Assembly (NCBI GenBank): GCA_022925895.1
Contig: JAKSYS010000804.1
Span: 1 to 24,152 of the forward strand
Source: Fragilaria crotonensis
Lineage: Eukaryota > Bacillariophyta > Fragilariophyceae > Fragilariales > Fragilariaceae
DNA: 24,152 nt
Direction of reading: 5' to 3'
Made by a program: the position numbers and the translations under genes. This document shows, in pieces, positions 8,376 to 19,144 of this stretch. The notes beneath the pieces are model-generated. The model was not told where the DNA came from and did no database searches. It saw only the letters and a program-made list of their open reading frames with translations. Position 1 is the first letter of the stretch, and each line of letters begins with the position of its first letter.

Positions 8376-8717
8376 GACTGTACAGTACTGGAGTAGACTG
8401 TAGATCAAACCTTATGTCTTGTCCACGGCAAACAAATAAGAGCATGTCGTTGAACCAGATACTCGTCACTCTGTATGTACATGATGCTGTGATACAAGTA
8501 CAAGTACTACCGGTAGTACTGGTCCATGGACAGGACTCCGAGTATCTTGTAGGTGGGATACTACCGGTAGTACTGTGCACTTGAAAGATACAAGTACTGT
8601 ATTACCAGGGCCCAGAGCCAAATGACCATTTTGGATATATATACCGGTATATGGAGAGGGGTGTTCAGTTTCGTAACAGAGACAACAGATCTACACTCTA
8701 CTGAAGCACCCAACAAC
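8376..8717. other. palindrome-rich intergenic stretch
   Basis: No gene seen. It holds ACTGTAC-type words at 8376-8400, a perfect 18-bp palindrome at 8503-8520, a partial copy at 8559-8572 and an ATATACCGGTATAT palindrome at 8639-8652, all centred on CCGG. It forms the upstream region, and perhaps the 5' UTR, of the small membrane protein gene. Confidence 0.6.
8503..8575. repeat. paired ACCGGT palindromes
   Basis: AGTACTACCGGTAGTACT (8503-8520) is its own reverse complement. The 17-base word TACTACCGGTAGTACTG recurs directly at 8505-8521 and 8559-8575, with centres 54 bp apart. A related palindrome, ATATACCGGTATAT, follows at 8639-8652. They could be binding sites for a dimeric factor or remnants of a small repeat. 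Confidence 0.75.
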
Positions 8718-8915
8718 ATGGGTTTCGACGACCTCCATTCTGGTGCTGATCATCACTACTACGCCCATCACGATGAGGAAGACTTTCACGTTTCGGAAAC
8801 TGGAGAGCGAGTCATTATAGTGCTTTCCGTTGCTACCATGATCCTCGCGGTTCTAGCCATTGGCTATATTGCCACGAAGGAACGCGCGGAACATTCTGCT
8901 GAAAAGAACCAATAA
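8718..8915 (+). CDS. small single-pass membrane protein, unknown
   Basis: The product is 65 residues from the ATG at 8718, or 97 residues from an in-frame ATG at 8622. I prefer 8718 because its context has A at -3 and G at +4, while the upstream ATG has C at -3. The N-terminal half is rich in His, Asp and Glu (HSGADHHYYAHHDEEDFH). A single hydrophobic helix, VIIVLSVATMILAVLAIGYI, lies at about residues 32-51, followed by a short charged tail. It looks like a bitopic membrane protein with an acidic, His-rich head. I do not recognise the family. It is convergent with the HSF gene, about 220 bp away. The length and a plausible helix support it; no homology was tested. Confidence 0.55.
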   Translation: MGFDDLHSGADHHYYAHHDEEDFHVSETGERVIIVLSVATMILAVLAIGYIATKERAEHSAEKNQ

Positions 8916-9134
8916 CTGATGCGGTCAATACACAATACGGGCTACGCAGCAGTGTTTGCACGGGTTATGCAACTGAGTAATCGAACGATGACCCTGATCA
9001 TCACATATCTCTCCTGCAGGAACGAAGAAAGATACCTTCAAGGGATTCCATAGTAGGAATAGCAGTCGGTAGTACTCGAAGTTTTATAATACATGAAATA
9101 GAGAACCGTTCAGATTCATTGTTATGGAAATGCC

Positions 9135-10916
9135 TCACATCGGCTCCGCGTCCGACACAGAGCTCAGCGACCCTCCCGAATCTGCACGGGAGAGACTAAG
9201 TCTATGGTCGCGTGGTGCATTATTCATCACGACAGCCTCGTTCGCTATTGCCACGTGCAATGCCGCATCCGAAACCGGCCCACCGGATCCAACCTCCATA
9301 GGTCCTTGAGAATGTTGCTGTGCTGCTTCGGTCTCGCCCAACATGAGCATAGAAAAGAACTTGTCTTCCCACGAATTCCGCATAAGCACGGCGGAGGCAC
9401 TTGATTGTTCCGAAACACCGCGGGAAACTCCGCGCGAAATGCCACGCAACGAATTCAGCCGAGACGGCGGAAGAACTAGTGCAGCTGGCACTCCCTGCGC
9501 GGCCATCGGCGGAAACTGCTTCTGCTTTGGATGCGGAGGGAGCGTTGGTCCATTCTCGCCACCGGTGGTGCTGACACTAAAACTAACGTTTGACTTGGCG
9601 CGATTGAGCCCAATATCAGTCGCCATAGGAAGAGGATCCCATATCTCCCCCGCTATACTATTCTGGCGCATCATAGCGTCACTGTTTGTGCTGCTGTTGC
9701 TAACCTGGGCCTGCAGCTGCATCGTTGAATGCTGTTGCATAGCAATCATCATCTGCTCCATACGACCCAACATGTCCAACTCCAGACGTCGCATGCGCTC
9801 GTCCATCTCCGCAGTCATAGTTTCAATTTTGTCTTCCAAGGCATGAACGGTGTCCTTCAATTCCTGGACCTCCTTCGCTTGGTCTTGACCACTAAGAGTA
9901 GCTCCCCCTCGCGTGGAGCGCTGAATTTCTTTCAACAGATCGCAGCGACCGCGCTTGAACTTCTCGTTAAAAAAGGTGACATGTTTGGCCGTATCAACAT
10001 CAAAGTCTGAGTTTCGGATCGGCTTGGCCTGCATCTTGCGAAAACCATAGAAATTGAGCTGTCTAGCGAACGATGAAAACTTATTGTGGTCAAAATACTG
10101 CGGAATCACTTCGGATGCGAAAAGATCTGGGTCCTTGACCACGAACATTTCGCCATCAGGAGTCCTGTCAATCACGCAAGAAGGTTAGCTCGAGGAGCTG
10201 TTCAATTCAGCATCGAGTATAAATGTTTGCGATCTCATTTGTTGTGGAACTCAGTAACAAAAATTAACGACAAGGTCAAAGGCAACTTTGCCGCGGGTTC
10301 CGAGGGTCGTATGTGCACGGGACAGTGGACACTAGACCACTACTAGGGTTTCAGACAAAAAATAAAAACATGGTTCCAACATATTGAAAATACATAGAAA
10401 TCGTGTAGGAACAGAGATGAACACAAGGGAAATAACCCTGACAAGGATTTGACAGTGCGAACGATTATCGACGAACTCACCATGACGCGATCTTCGGGTC
10501 GCAAGTGTCAACCATCTTGTAGGTTTCTATTGGAATTGGTGAGATAAAATGGTCAGCATGATATATAAATCGTTTGCGAATGCAGCGGTGGGCTACGGTC
10601 AGTGGCAAGGATGCGATAGAACGAAGTCGCAAAATACCGGCGGAAAAATCACAGTTCACGAAACGATGGAAACAGAGCGACTAAACTAGCGATCGATCCC
10701 TAGCAACATCTTGCTATGATTTGACTTACTCTTGAGGAAAATCGGAATGGTGCTGACCCCCTTGCATCTGGATGTTTCCGCAGTCTTCTCCTCGGAAATC
10801 GAAGTTGGGACGTTGTTTGTTGCAGTTGACACGTTACCTCCAGATCTCATCCGGCGGCGCTTGGGACCGAGCATGTTGGGGAAGTCGATCTTGCCATTTG
10901 GGGCCATCATTGCCAT
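9135..10916 (-). CDS. heat shock transcription factor (HSF family), 3 exons
   Basis: A nuclear transcription factor that binds heat shock elements. Exons: 10916-10730, 10526-10481 and 10164-9135; introns of 203 and 316 nt, both GT-AG (GTAAGT, GTGAGT donors). The product is 420 residues. The HSF DNA-binding domain runs from about residue 58 to 160: FLKKTYKMVD, then SWTPDGEMFVV, then the recognition-helix region KFSSFARQLNFYGF. The aromatic-basic end is FFNEKFKRG. A coiled coil follows (about 173-215, KEVQELKDTVHALEDKIE), the likely trimerisation region. The rest is Ser/Gly/Met-rich and of low complexity. The start ATG has two more Met close behind (MAMM). Both introns cut the DNA-binding domain, and the phases join cleanly (A|AA and TG|G). 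HSF is an expanded family in diatoms, so the exact paralogue cannot be named. Confidence 0.95.
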
Positions 10917-11523
10917 GGTGTGTGGTTTGTGGAGGTGGTAGTGTTTTGATCTGATCGCACTGACGATGACAGTGTTGCACGTTGCGCTGCATATTTATGG
11001 GATCGGTAGTGCTGCTGGACATTTTGAACTGAAGATGACAGCACGAAGCATGAGGTCTGATGTACTACCGGGGACCGGGGACCTCGAGAAATTACAGTGG
11101 GCCAGTTGGCCCATTGCCATGTTCAAGTTCACGCAGGATGTTCTTTTCTATTCTCGTTTGTTCGTTCCTATTTCATTCACGGGGGGAGCCATTGGTCTGT
11201 GTCTGTGTCCCCTCTATCCAGTCGTTCGAACATTAGACAGTACTACTACAACAGTAAGAAATATTCTCCTTATATTCTGTGTGCAAGAAAAATGCAAATC
11301 TCGGGTGTACGGACAGAAACAGTCCTTATCTATGGTCCAATCGAGATCGACATTCATATATATGCATAATGCTTAGATATGGAGCCATCAGTTTCATTGG
11401 AACGATTTCAACAACTTCGCTTAACGACAGCGTTGTCGACTCTGCCCATCCGACTTACGACAGTAGCGACTAACGCTCATTCCTGAATCACGAAGGCAGA
11501 GCTTCAAGAAGAAAAATGAAACA
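10917..11523. other. divergent intergenic region between HSF and primase
   Basis: No gene supported. The region serves both divergent genes. Open frames here lack domain features. Near the primase side are two TTCnnGAA pairs, TTCCTGAA (11480-11487) and TTCAAGAA (11503-11510), which resemble heat shock element cores but are not arranged as a full three-unit element. TACTACCGGGGACC at about 11060-11073 echoes the ACCGG words seen elsewhere. Confidence 0.4.
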
Positions 11524-14500
11524 ATGAACAAACGAATATTGCGTTGTCAAGGCAAGGGAGAAACTGCTTGTTGCTTCTCCTCCTCCGATGGTTATTCTTG
11601 AAAAATCCACTAGCATATGCATTTGTTCGGCCTGGGTGGGTACCTCGTGTTATCAATAGGATACCAAGTTTTATTTCGCAGCCGACATTTGTGTCATCAT
11701 CATCACCTTCTTCGTCTTCAACTTTTGACGACAATCAATCAAGTGATCAACCGGCTGTGAGAACTGGAGTTGACCGGGGCAAAGAGAAATATTCGATATC
11801 CACGGAGGAAATCGATCAACTCAAGGACTCAGTGGATATCGTGTCGGTCATCGAATCGTATCGCTTGCTTCGCTTTACACGAAACAGCAATGCCGGTGCG
11901 CAGGCAATCTGTCCTTTTCACGATGATCGGAGTCCATCCATGAGTGTCGACAACAATCGCAAGATTTTCAAATGCTTTGCATGCGGCGAAGGAGGTGACG
12001 TCTTTAAATTTGTCAGATCCTACAGCGCACTCCAAGGAGAAACTATGACATATTACGAATCTGTACGACAGGTTGCTCTCAAGTGGGGAGATCCAAACCT
12101 GCCATTCTTATCACGGCTTGTTTCTGGGGGACGAGCATGGTCTTCCCACAAAACCCAAGAGGAACGCAAAGCATACGAGGCCAAGAGGAACCGACTTTTA
12201 CTATGTAACGCCGCAGCCGCCGACTTTTATGGAAAGGCTCTCACGAGTCTGCCAGCTGCCGGCCAAGCCCGTGCTCATTTACGATTGCGAGGTCTGTCGC
12301 CGGCCACCGTTCAGACGTTTGCGCTTGGGTATGCACCCGATGCGTACTATCCGCAGTCTCAACTCACCAAGTGGTCGTGGGGTGAGGGGAGTCTAGTTAA
12401 TTATTTGCGAACCCAGGGATTCTCGGCCGCTGAGATTGTTGAAGCTGGCTTGGCCACAGAGACGAAACGAGGGAATTGGAAGGACATTTTTGTTGAGGAC
12501 GCCAACAACGTTGAACCTAAGCCTGCTGATGAATATCAGTATCTCATGGATCGTTTTCGTGGACGAATTATCATACCAATTTTTGATGAGCGCGGTGACA
12601 GCGTCATTGCATTCGGTGGACGACTCCTTCCATCGATTGGAAATACCACGGCTGCCTCGTCCACTGAATTCAAACCACCCAAGTATCTGAATAGTCCAGA
12701 AACACCTGTATTTTCTAAGAAGCGTGAACTCTTCGGGTTACACTACGCCAAGAGGGCTATGGAGGGTGTCACAAAGAAATCGGGTGATTCCGGTCGACGA
12801 AATTCTCTCAGTACGATCGTTGTTGTCGAGGGGTACATGGATACGATTGCCTTGTGGGAGGCTGGTGTCCACGAGGCCGTGGCATCGATGGGAACAGCGC
12901 TCACGTTCGAACAACTCGACAAGGCAGCAAAAGCTTTTGGAATCATGGGAGGTCGCATCATCGTTTGCCTCGACAATGATGATGCGGGGAACATGGCAGT
13001 GGAGAGGCTATGTGGCAGCGGCATCTTGACGAGTATATGCGAAAAACATGTTGTGGAAGTACTTGTTGCTACTCTTCCTGACGGTGTCAAAGATCCAGGG
13101 GGAATATTTTGAGTCAAAAACTGGTAACGGCGACGCGTTTCGCTCTGACATCCTCGACTCCGCAACAGAGTGGTCGCGATGGTATACGAACAAGATTCTT
13201 TCCAGATATGACTCGGGGGCGATTCAAGGCGGCCCATTCAGTTTCGCTGACGTCTGTGAACGAGTGTCTGACTTCTTGGCCTCGTTTAAGAATCCTGTAG
13301 ATAGAACACGACGATCGTACGAAGTTGCTGTGATCCTGGCAAGGGCCATCGCTGTAGAATCAAATTCAACATCCAACACACTTCAAATTCAGCTTGAATC
13401 TGACCTTGTCAATTTGGTCGCTCGAAAGGCAGCTGCAAAGGAAGCTCTTGAACGACGAGTGGAGAGCGTGGAAGGTTACGGATCCCAACAAAACAACACC
13501 ATGATTATGAAACGAATGCTTGATGGAGGTGTATCGGCTTCGTCTGTGGAAGAAAGCAAGCTAGCGAGAAATGCCACGCAACGGAAAGAGTCTGCGGGGA
13601 AAGTTCGAGTTACCAAGCCTAGAAAGTACTTCTGGTGCGTCGTCGTCGTATCAGAAGGGGTCTAGAACAAAGCTGAAGCGTCAAGGGTTACAGCAAGAGC
13701 CTCTTACTCCACACTTCTCCGGAATCGACATTCGAAAGCCCTCTGACGCTTCTTGGCTTGGTGTGCCTCAGGAAAAGTCGCGACGAGAGATACATCACCT
13801 TACACTTGGAGCGCCTTCCTTCGATAAAAGGAATCGGCAGAAGCTAGTGTTCTTTAATTCGACTGAATTCCACGGTGACCAGTTCCTTACGGAAGAAGCA
13901 GCCAATGCAGGATACAGGAAGGGAAAGATAAAGAAGGATGCCGCACTAGTGGAGAAAGGCATTGGAGTTCTCATCAAAGTTGACCACGAGAAGAAAGCGA
14001 AGCGGGCCGAGGAAAGGCTACTACGTACGCTGGTCCAATACCCTCCAGCTAGAAAAGCAATAAGTGCGGCCGTATCGACCAGTGATGCAACCGGTGCGAG
14101 CCCCGAGATCGATTGGAGCACAAAAGAGAGGGCATGGCTGTTTCACTTTCTCATTTCTCAATGTGACGGTTTACCCATCGGTGTGACTGAGGATCCTGAA
14201 TCGCTCTGGCGATTCCTTTCGAGTAGACCAGACGCCCCTGCAGGTGCATTCGGTGCGAATCCGATCGGATCTGCCGTGTCTGCGGATTTTGACGCAAGCG
14301 AGGTCATCGCAAAACCCTTAACTCCCTTGGGTGATACAATCGACATTCGGCGTGGAGCATTGGATGCAAACGTCGAGCAGTACCCAAAGACGCAGAATGT
14401 GCAGATCTCGTCCCAAATACGCAGTGACAATCATGACGTTGACGATTGGGCTGCATCGTATGATCCCACAATGTTTGATGATTTTGAGATACCAAGGGAC

Positions 14501-15582
14501 GAGGCAGCAATGTTTGAGCTGGCGTCTATGGACATGTCGGAAAACAATTTCGTCAACGCCGAAGCGGTCATTGATGCCAAACTGACCAGTTTCGAAGACG
14601 TGATGGACATTGGGGACGCGCAGGATTGGCCGACTGCAGATTCACGGGGGACGCTTGACGAATTCTTTTTGGAAGAAGAAGATATTTTCGCAAGCACACA
14701 TGATAAGACTGTATCTCGCTCATTCCGCGCTGAATTAGAAGTGCAAGAGACTCTTGCATACTTGCTTCGATCGTCAGCCGCAGTGAAGCTGTCGAATGTG
14801 AACCCAACTGGCTGCTAGCATCGCAATTGCTGGATGCTCGTCTTGGAGGAGTTGACGGGGGCGACATGGACGTCATGTGCGGTATCAAGGAACTAGACTC
14901 CATGAACATTGGGGATCTCCAGTTATACTGCCAAAGCCTCATGACTCGATCGCACCAACTTCATGACACAGTTCTGCAGCTCGATGCATCTGCCACTCGA
15001 ATCGCCACCCGACTGATGGAGTACAGTCGAGGAGATGCAGCGGAAGGGAGAATCAGCGTTGCAAAACAAGAACAATTGTTCAGAGAAATTGATGAATTGA
15101 TGAGTGAGCTTCCCGATGATGGCGAACCAGAGGAAACTGGCAATCCATCGGTGGATGCAGAGGGGCGAACGGGGAAACCACGACTTGCTTTCGAGCAAAC
15201 ACCGTACAACAAGGAATTGGAAGATCAATATTTCCAACTCGACATGGAGTTCATTGAGAAGTCCTGGGGCGAAATGAACGACGATGACTACGTTTGGTCA
15301 ATGCCTGACGAAAATAGCGCCACTGGCCCAGAGCCACCTGAGTTTCGTGGTTTGCAAAGCTTTGTTGAGGACGAATCGGAGGAGTCTCTTGAGGACGCTT
15401 TGTCACGGATTGATGAAGAATGGGGAGATTGGAATATGGATCTGAACGATTTCCAGTCGATGCGGTCAGCACCTGTGAGTGATTCAGAACAAGAGCGCGT
15501 GGACGCCCAAGGAAGCGACGATTCAGTAGGCATACCATTTGAGCTGGACGAGGACGTTGATCCTGATTCGCAATGGGAGTAG
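11524..15582 (+). CDS. plastid-type DNA primase (DnaG-like), frame-broken
   Basis: The protein would synthesise RNA primers for plastid DNA replication. The frame 11544-13112 has the CHC2 zinc finger (CPFHDD...KCFACG, about residues 122-150), the primase core (RFRGRIIIPIFD, KYLNSPETPVF) and TOPRIM (VVVEGYMDT, then CLDNDDAG). The N-terminus has a hydrophobic run and AYA|FVRP, matching the diatom plastid presequence motif with Phe after the cleavage site. The reading then continues in the next frame (open 13048-13665), which carries the DnaG-like region with FKNPVDRTRRSY. It moves to a third frame (13571-14818) and a fourth stretch (open 14734-15582), acidic and helical. Shifts needed: +1 near the TTTT at 13107-13110, +1 in 13565-13664, and -1 in 14734-14816. 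The frame with the presequence has no ATG after the TGA at 11517; the only nearby ATG (11524) is in another frame. This is a recent pseudogene, an indel-prone sequence, or recoding. Confidence 0.85.
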
Positions 15583-15605
15583 ACTGGTGCTGTGGCAGGA
15601 ATCTC

Positions 15606-16382
15606 TTAACCTTCGATTAAATCTATTTCCTTATCCAAAACGCCCGGGTGTGGAATCGATACAGCATATCCATCGGGCAAATCTTGCTCTAGTCGAATTT
15701 CTTGCTCGCGCTCCTCACGCTTCCTACAGTTGTCAACAAATGTTCGCAACGTGTCAAGGACATTGTCATCCTTCTTCTCCCAAATTGCAGGATCGACATG
15801 ATGGAAGAGATTGGTCATATCGGGACACAAATGTTCGGCGATGAGACTCCTTCCGGGGAGAAGTGGAGCAGTTTCAAGGGTGTTTTTCAACAAAGGTGGG
15901 TCTGTATTAATAGCACCAATAGATATTCCGAGCATAATACTCAGCGCCATGTCTGTCGGCAATGCGAGGATATCGCTATACTTTTCCTTCTTCTCCTCCA
16001 TGACTCGTTCAGAATACGATTTCCATTGCTTCGTGTTACTATCGAGAGCCTGTGTAATGGGTTTTCTCGTCGTCGACGTTCCCATGACACGACTTCGAAG
16101 TTGCTGAAATTGTCGATTTCCAGCAATACGAAAAGCAAGAAAACAAAGACAGGTTGTTCCCGTGCCCAAAAGAAAGGGTTGACCACACTTCTGGATCATG
16201 GCATCTTCCAATTCGTAGTCCTTGGAGCAGGGGCCATACCAAGCGCGATCCGTGTCCGACGCGAGATTTGACAGCCCATCTAGCAGGGTGGACCAGAACT
16301 TGTTCTTGACACTGGAAGGAGTGCTCAGAATCTCTGCTGTATCATCGCTTTCCGATAGACGGCTACCTTCTGTTTTTGTCAT
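15606..16382 (-). CDS. unknown protein with two hydrophobic segments
   Basis: The product is 258 residues from the ATG at 16382 (ATGACAAAA, preceded by GCC). The frame stays open upstream, but only with a GTG at 16496. Two hydrophobic stretches stand out: QPFLLGTGTTCLCFLAF (about residues 67-83) and LPTDMALSIMLGISIGAI (about 137-156). The segment between them is basic (WKSYSERVMEEKKEKY), and the C-terminal part is charged with an EREQEIRLEQD run. This suggests a membrane protein with two spans or hairpin segments, possibly organellar. I do not recognise the family. Its stop is 23 bp from the primase stop, tail to tail. It is an open single exon with good codon continuity. Confidence 0.75.
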   Translation of the reverse strand: MTKTEGSRLSESDDTAEILSTPSSVKNKFWSTLLDGLSNLASDTDRAWYGPCSKDYELEDAMIQKCGQPFLLGTGTTCLCFLAFRIAGNRQFQQLRSRVMGTSTTRKPITQALDSNTKQWKSYSERVMEEKKEKYSDILALPTDMALSIMLGISIGAINTDPPLLKNTLETAPLLPGRSLIAEHLCPDMTNLFHHVDPAIWEKKDDNVLDTLRTFVDNCRKREEREQEIRLEQDLPDGYAVSIPHPGVLDKEIDLIEG

Positions 16383-16999
16383 GGCACAGTGGTTTGCTTT
16401 GGATATGTCGCACCGTGTCCAATGGATTCTGGATTCTGGATTCGATGTTGTTGGAGTTTCAGATTCCGGATGACAAATCTTGGATGTTCGTGTCACGGAC
16501 TATTTGGATCGAGTCCCGATTCTCATTCTCATCTCTCATCTATCTCATGTTGGGTTCCCGGGCATTTTCGATTTTGAACTGTGAGGGAGAACCCGAGAAT
16601 ACTATTTGAGCAGATTCACAACAGTCTTGTACATAGTGATAAACTCGCGGCTACCCAGCCAACGGCAAAAGGGGGAAATCGAGATGGCACAGTGCCCGGC
16701 ATACTCGTTCCTCGTAGAAGTGCTATGTATGTCTTCGGTTTGTTCTATATACAATCATCTTTGTTTAATTATGACACATTCCAACTGAAGGCTTCGAAAA
16801 AATTTGGTTGTCACCGTGCTGGCTCATTTCTCTCTCTGTTTTTATCTGTTAAGTATCACACTAACAGGCACATGGGGCGAGTAGTGGGACAGGTCTGTTC
16901 GACATTGAAATACGAGTTTCCACTTCGGCAGCCTGCATTTGTTAATACAGAGTGGTGTATCTGGACAAGTCTCTGTGGATGGTTATTTCAATCGTAATC
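16383..16999. other. divergent intergenic region
   Basis: This lies between the unknown membrane protein (-) and the CELF-like gene (+). No gene seen. A short tandem repeat of GGATTCT (three units, the last incomplete) lies at 16424-16443, in the likely 5' UTR of the minus-strand gene. The rest shows nothing recognisable. Confidence 0.5.
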
Positions 17000-18919
17000 A
17001 TGGAGAACCCTACTCAAGGCCCCGCTCCGTTGATGAATGGAGAACTTGCTGGAGGATCCAAGGAAGCAGAACATGCAACGGTCTACGCAAGTCACGCTGA
17101 AGAAGTTGGACAACAAGAAATGCCTCAAAACACCGATCTTTCCATGATGCCACAGCAAGTCTACGTTACCTCCGGAATGCCCAACCATCCTGAAATGGTG
17201 GGGATAGAGGAGCAGTTTAGATCCATGGGAATGGTTTCGTCCGATCATCATCGAAATCTAGACACTGAGGGCCTTGAAGACGAATATGATTTGGAAGGAG
17301 ACAATGACGAAGAAACAAGTGACGAAGAACCGTTGAAGTTGTTTGTTGGACAGGTGAGACTGGCATCCTCGGTTTCATCGGGGGTCACTTGCATGCGTTT
17401 GAGTTGGTTGCAAGCGAAATTCTTTTTCCGCGTTGCGCCAATGCTGGATACTTGCCGATTTCAAATCTTTTTCATATGTCGTTTCCTGCATAGCTGCATC
17501 CTGCCCTGAATTCTCACAACTGCCACTCGACGTTCGTTTCCTTTTCGATAGGTTCCTAAAATGCTCAATGAAGAGGATATCTTCCCAATCTTTGAGCCCT
17601 TTGGGCCGCTCAAGGAACTCGCCGTCATACGTGACAAGCACACTGGTTTACATCGTGGATGCGCCTTTGTAACCTATTGGTCATACGCCGATGGCGAAAA
17701 CGCACAAGCAACTTTGCATGATCAGTTTACATTTCCTGGTGGCAGGAGACCTGCCCAAGTTAAACCGGCAGAGCCTTCAGGTGCGGGTAAGTCACACATG
17801 TTCTATCTGTCTCCATCAAAATTTGAAAAAACCGCCGTGCGTTAACTTTACCAAAAACCGTGACAGTGCAAGAAAATAAATTGTTTGTGGGTATGCTGTC
17901 ACGTAAAGCAGATGAAGATGAAGTCCAAGAACTCTTTTCTCCCTTCGGTGAGATTCAGGAAATCTACATGATTCGCAACGCGGATGGATCGAGCAAATGC
18001 GCTGCTTTTCTTCGATACGTGGACCGCGAATCAGCAGTTCGGGCGATTGAAACTCTCAATCACAGTGTTGTTATGGAAGGGGCTACGCGGCCGTTGATTG
18101 TTAAATTTGCAGATAACAAACAACAACGCCAAGCTCGGCAGATACGAAATTCAAGGCGGGACCAAATGCTGGCAGTCATGCGCTCAGGGGCTCCGTTTCC
18201 AGGGTTTCCAGTAAGTACTTTGAAGTTGATTGCTTTCCAGGCTTGATCGTGCCTCGCTTACATTTTCTTACGCTGCTGAACTTCTTGTCGCAGATGCCTG
18301 TTCCAGGACCTATGGGCATTCCTCCGCAATACCGAATACCAGGATATCCACCACACCCACCTCCACCGACAAACCCAACCGTATACGGCGCCTCGAATAC
18401 TCCGCACCCACATCCACACCACCCCCTGCATCCGCATGCGTATATGTACCCCCCTCACCTTATGGGAGCCATTCATCCCTATGCATACCCTACCCAACAG
18501 GAAATGAGAGGGCCAAACCCCCGTCCGCGAGAAGGACCTGCCGGGGCTAATCTATTTGTCTACCATCTTCCACATGACTTGACGGACGCCGACCTGGCAA
18601 CCGCATTTAATCCATTTGGAAATGTTATTAGTGCCAAAGTCTATGTTGATCGAAACACTGGAGAGAGTAAAGGGTTCGGTGAGTCAGGCGACCGGGCTTG
18701 GTGTTGTGTGCCCACTTCTGTTTGTCTAACGGTCTTACTCGCTCTTCCGCAGGTTTTGTGTCGTACGATTCAGTAATGGCTGCCGAGGCTGCGATTGAGC
18801 AAATGAATGGATTTCAGATTGGAAACAAACGACTGAAAGTGCAACACAAGCGCGTGAATAGTTCCATGCCGCCATCACCAAGCGGTCCAGTTCCGATGCC
18901 CGGACCACCCTATCCATAA
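17000..18919 (+). CDS. CELF/Bruno-like RNA-binding protein, three RRMs, 5 exons
   Basis: Likely a regulator of splicing, mRNA stability or translation. Exons: 17000-17353, 17552-17786, 17867-18210, 18294-18678 and 18753-18919; introns of 198, 80, 83 and 74 nt, all GT-AG with joining phases. The product is 494 residues. RRM1 is at about 113-190 (LFVGQVPKM, then GCAFVTYW, then RPAQVKPAE). RRM2 is at about 200-285 ([26 protein letters not shown]). A linker rich in Pro and His lies at about 312-385. RRM3 is at about 393-472 ([35 protein letters not shown]). The tandem RRM1-RRM2, long linker and C-terminal RRM3, with the QVKPA and GFQIG..RLKVQ signatures, are those of CELF proteins. The N-terminus is acidic. 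An in-frame ATG at 16979 would add seven residues. Confidence 0.95.
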
Positions 18920-19144
18920 GATAACGAGGAATTTGTCAGGTCGTAAGGACACGAGACGGCATGTGATGGCGTCGCGGATGGTGGACCTCATTAAGAGCGC
19001 TCTCGCACATAGTTTTCCATTCAAATTCAGTTTTGTACTGGAGTACCATTTAAAGACACTATGCATGATTACTCTTCCCCCTCGACTAATAGTGTTAGCT
19101 ACTTGATTTGCATTCCCAAATGATAGTTCATGACAATTATAAAC
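18920..19144. other. convergent intergenic gap
   Basis: A 225-bp gap between the CELF-like stop and the RPN3 stop. It must hold both 3' ends. Nothing else recognised. Confidence 0.5.

Noticed and set aside
11255..11265. GAAATATTC as a heat shock element
   Set aside because: Spacing between GAA and TTC is three bases, not two.
10966..11376. 136-codon plus-strand frame between HSF and primase
   Set aside because: No domain, mixed composition, overlapping alternative frames of similar length; looks like intergenic sequence.
13083..13112. Short intron to explain the first primase frame change
   Set aside because: The only GT...AG pair close enough (GTGTCAAAGATCCAG) is 15 nt and would remove conserved residues; no realistic intron fits.
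13626..13654. 29-nt intron to explain the second primase frame change
   Set aside because: Too short, and joining across it leads to a stop codon soon after.
16979..16999. Upstream in-frame ATG of the CELF-like gene as the start
   Set aside because: It would add only seven mostly hydrophobic residues; the ATG at 17000 (ATGGAG) fits better. Not excluded.
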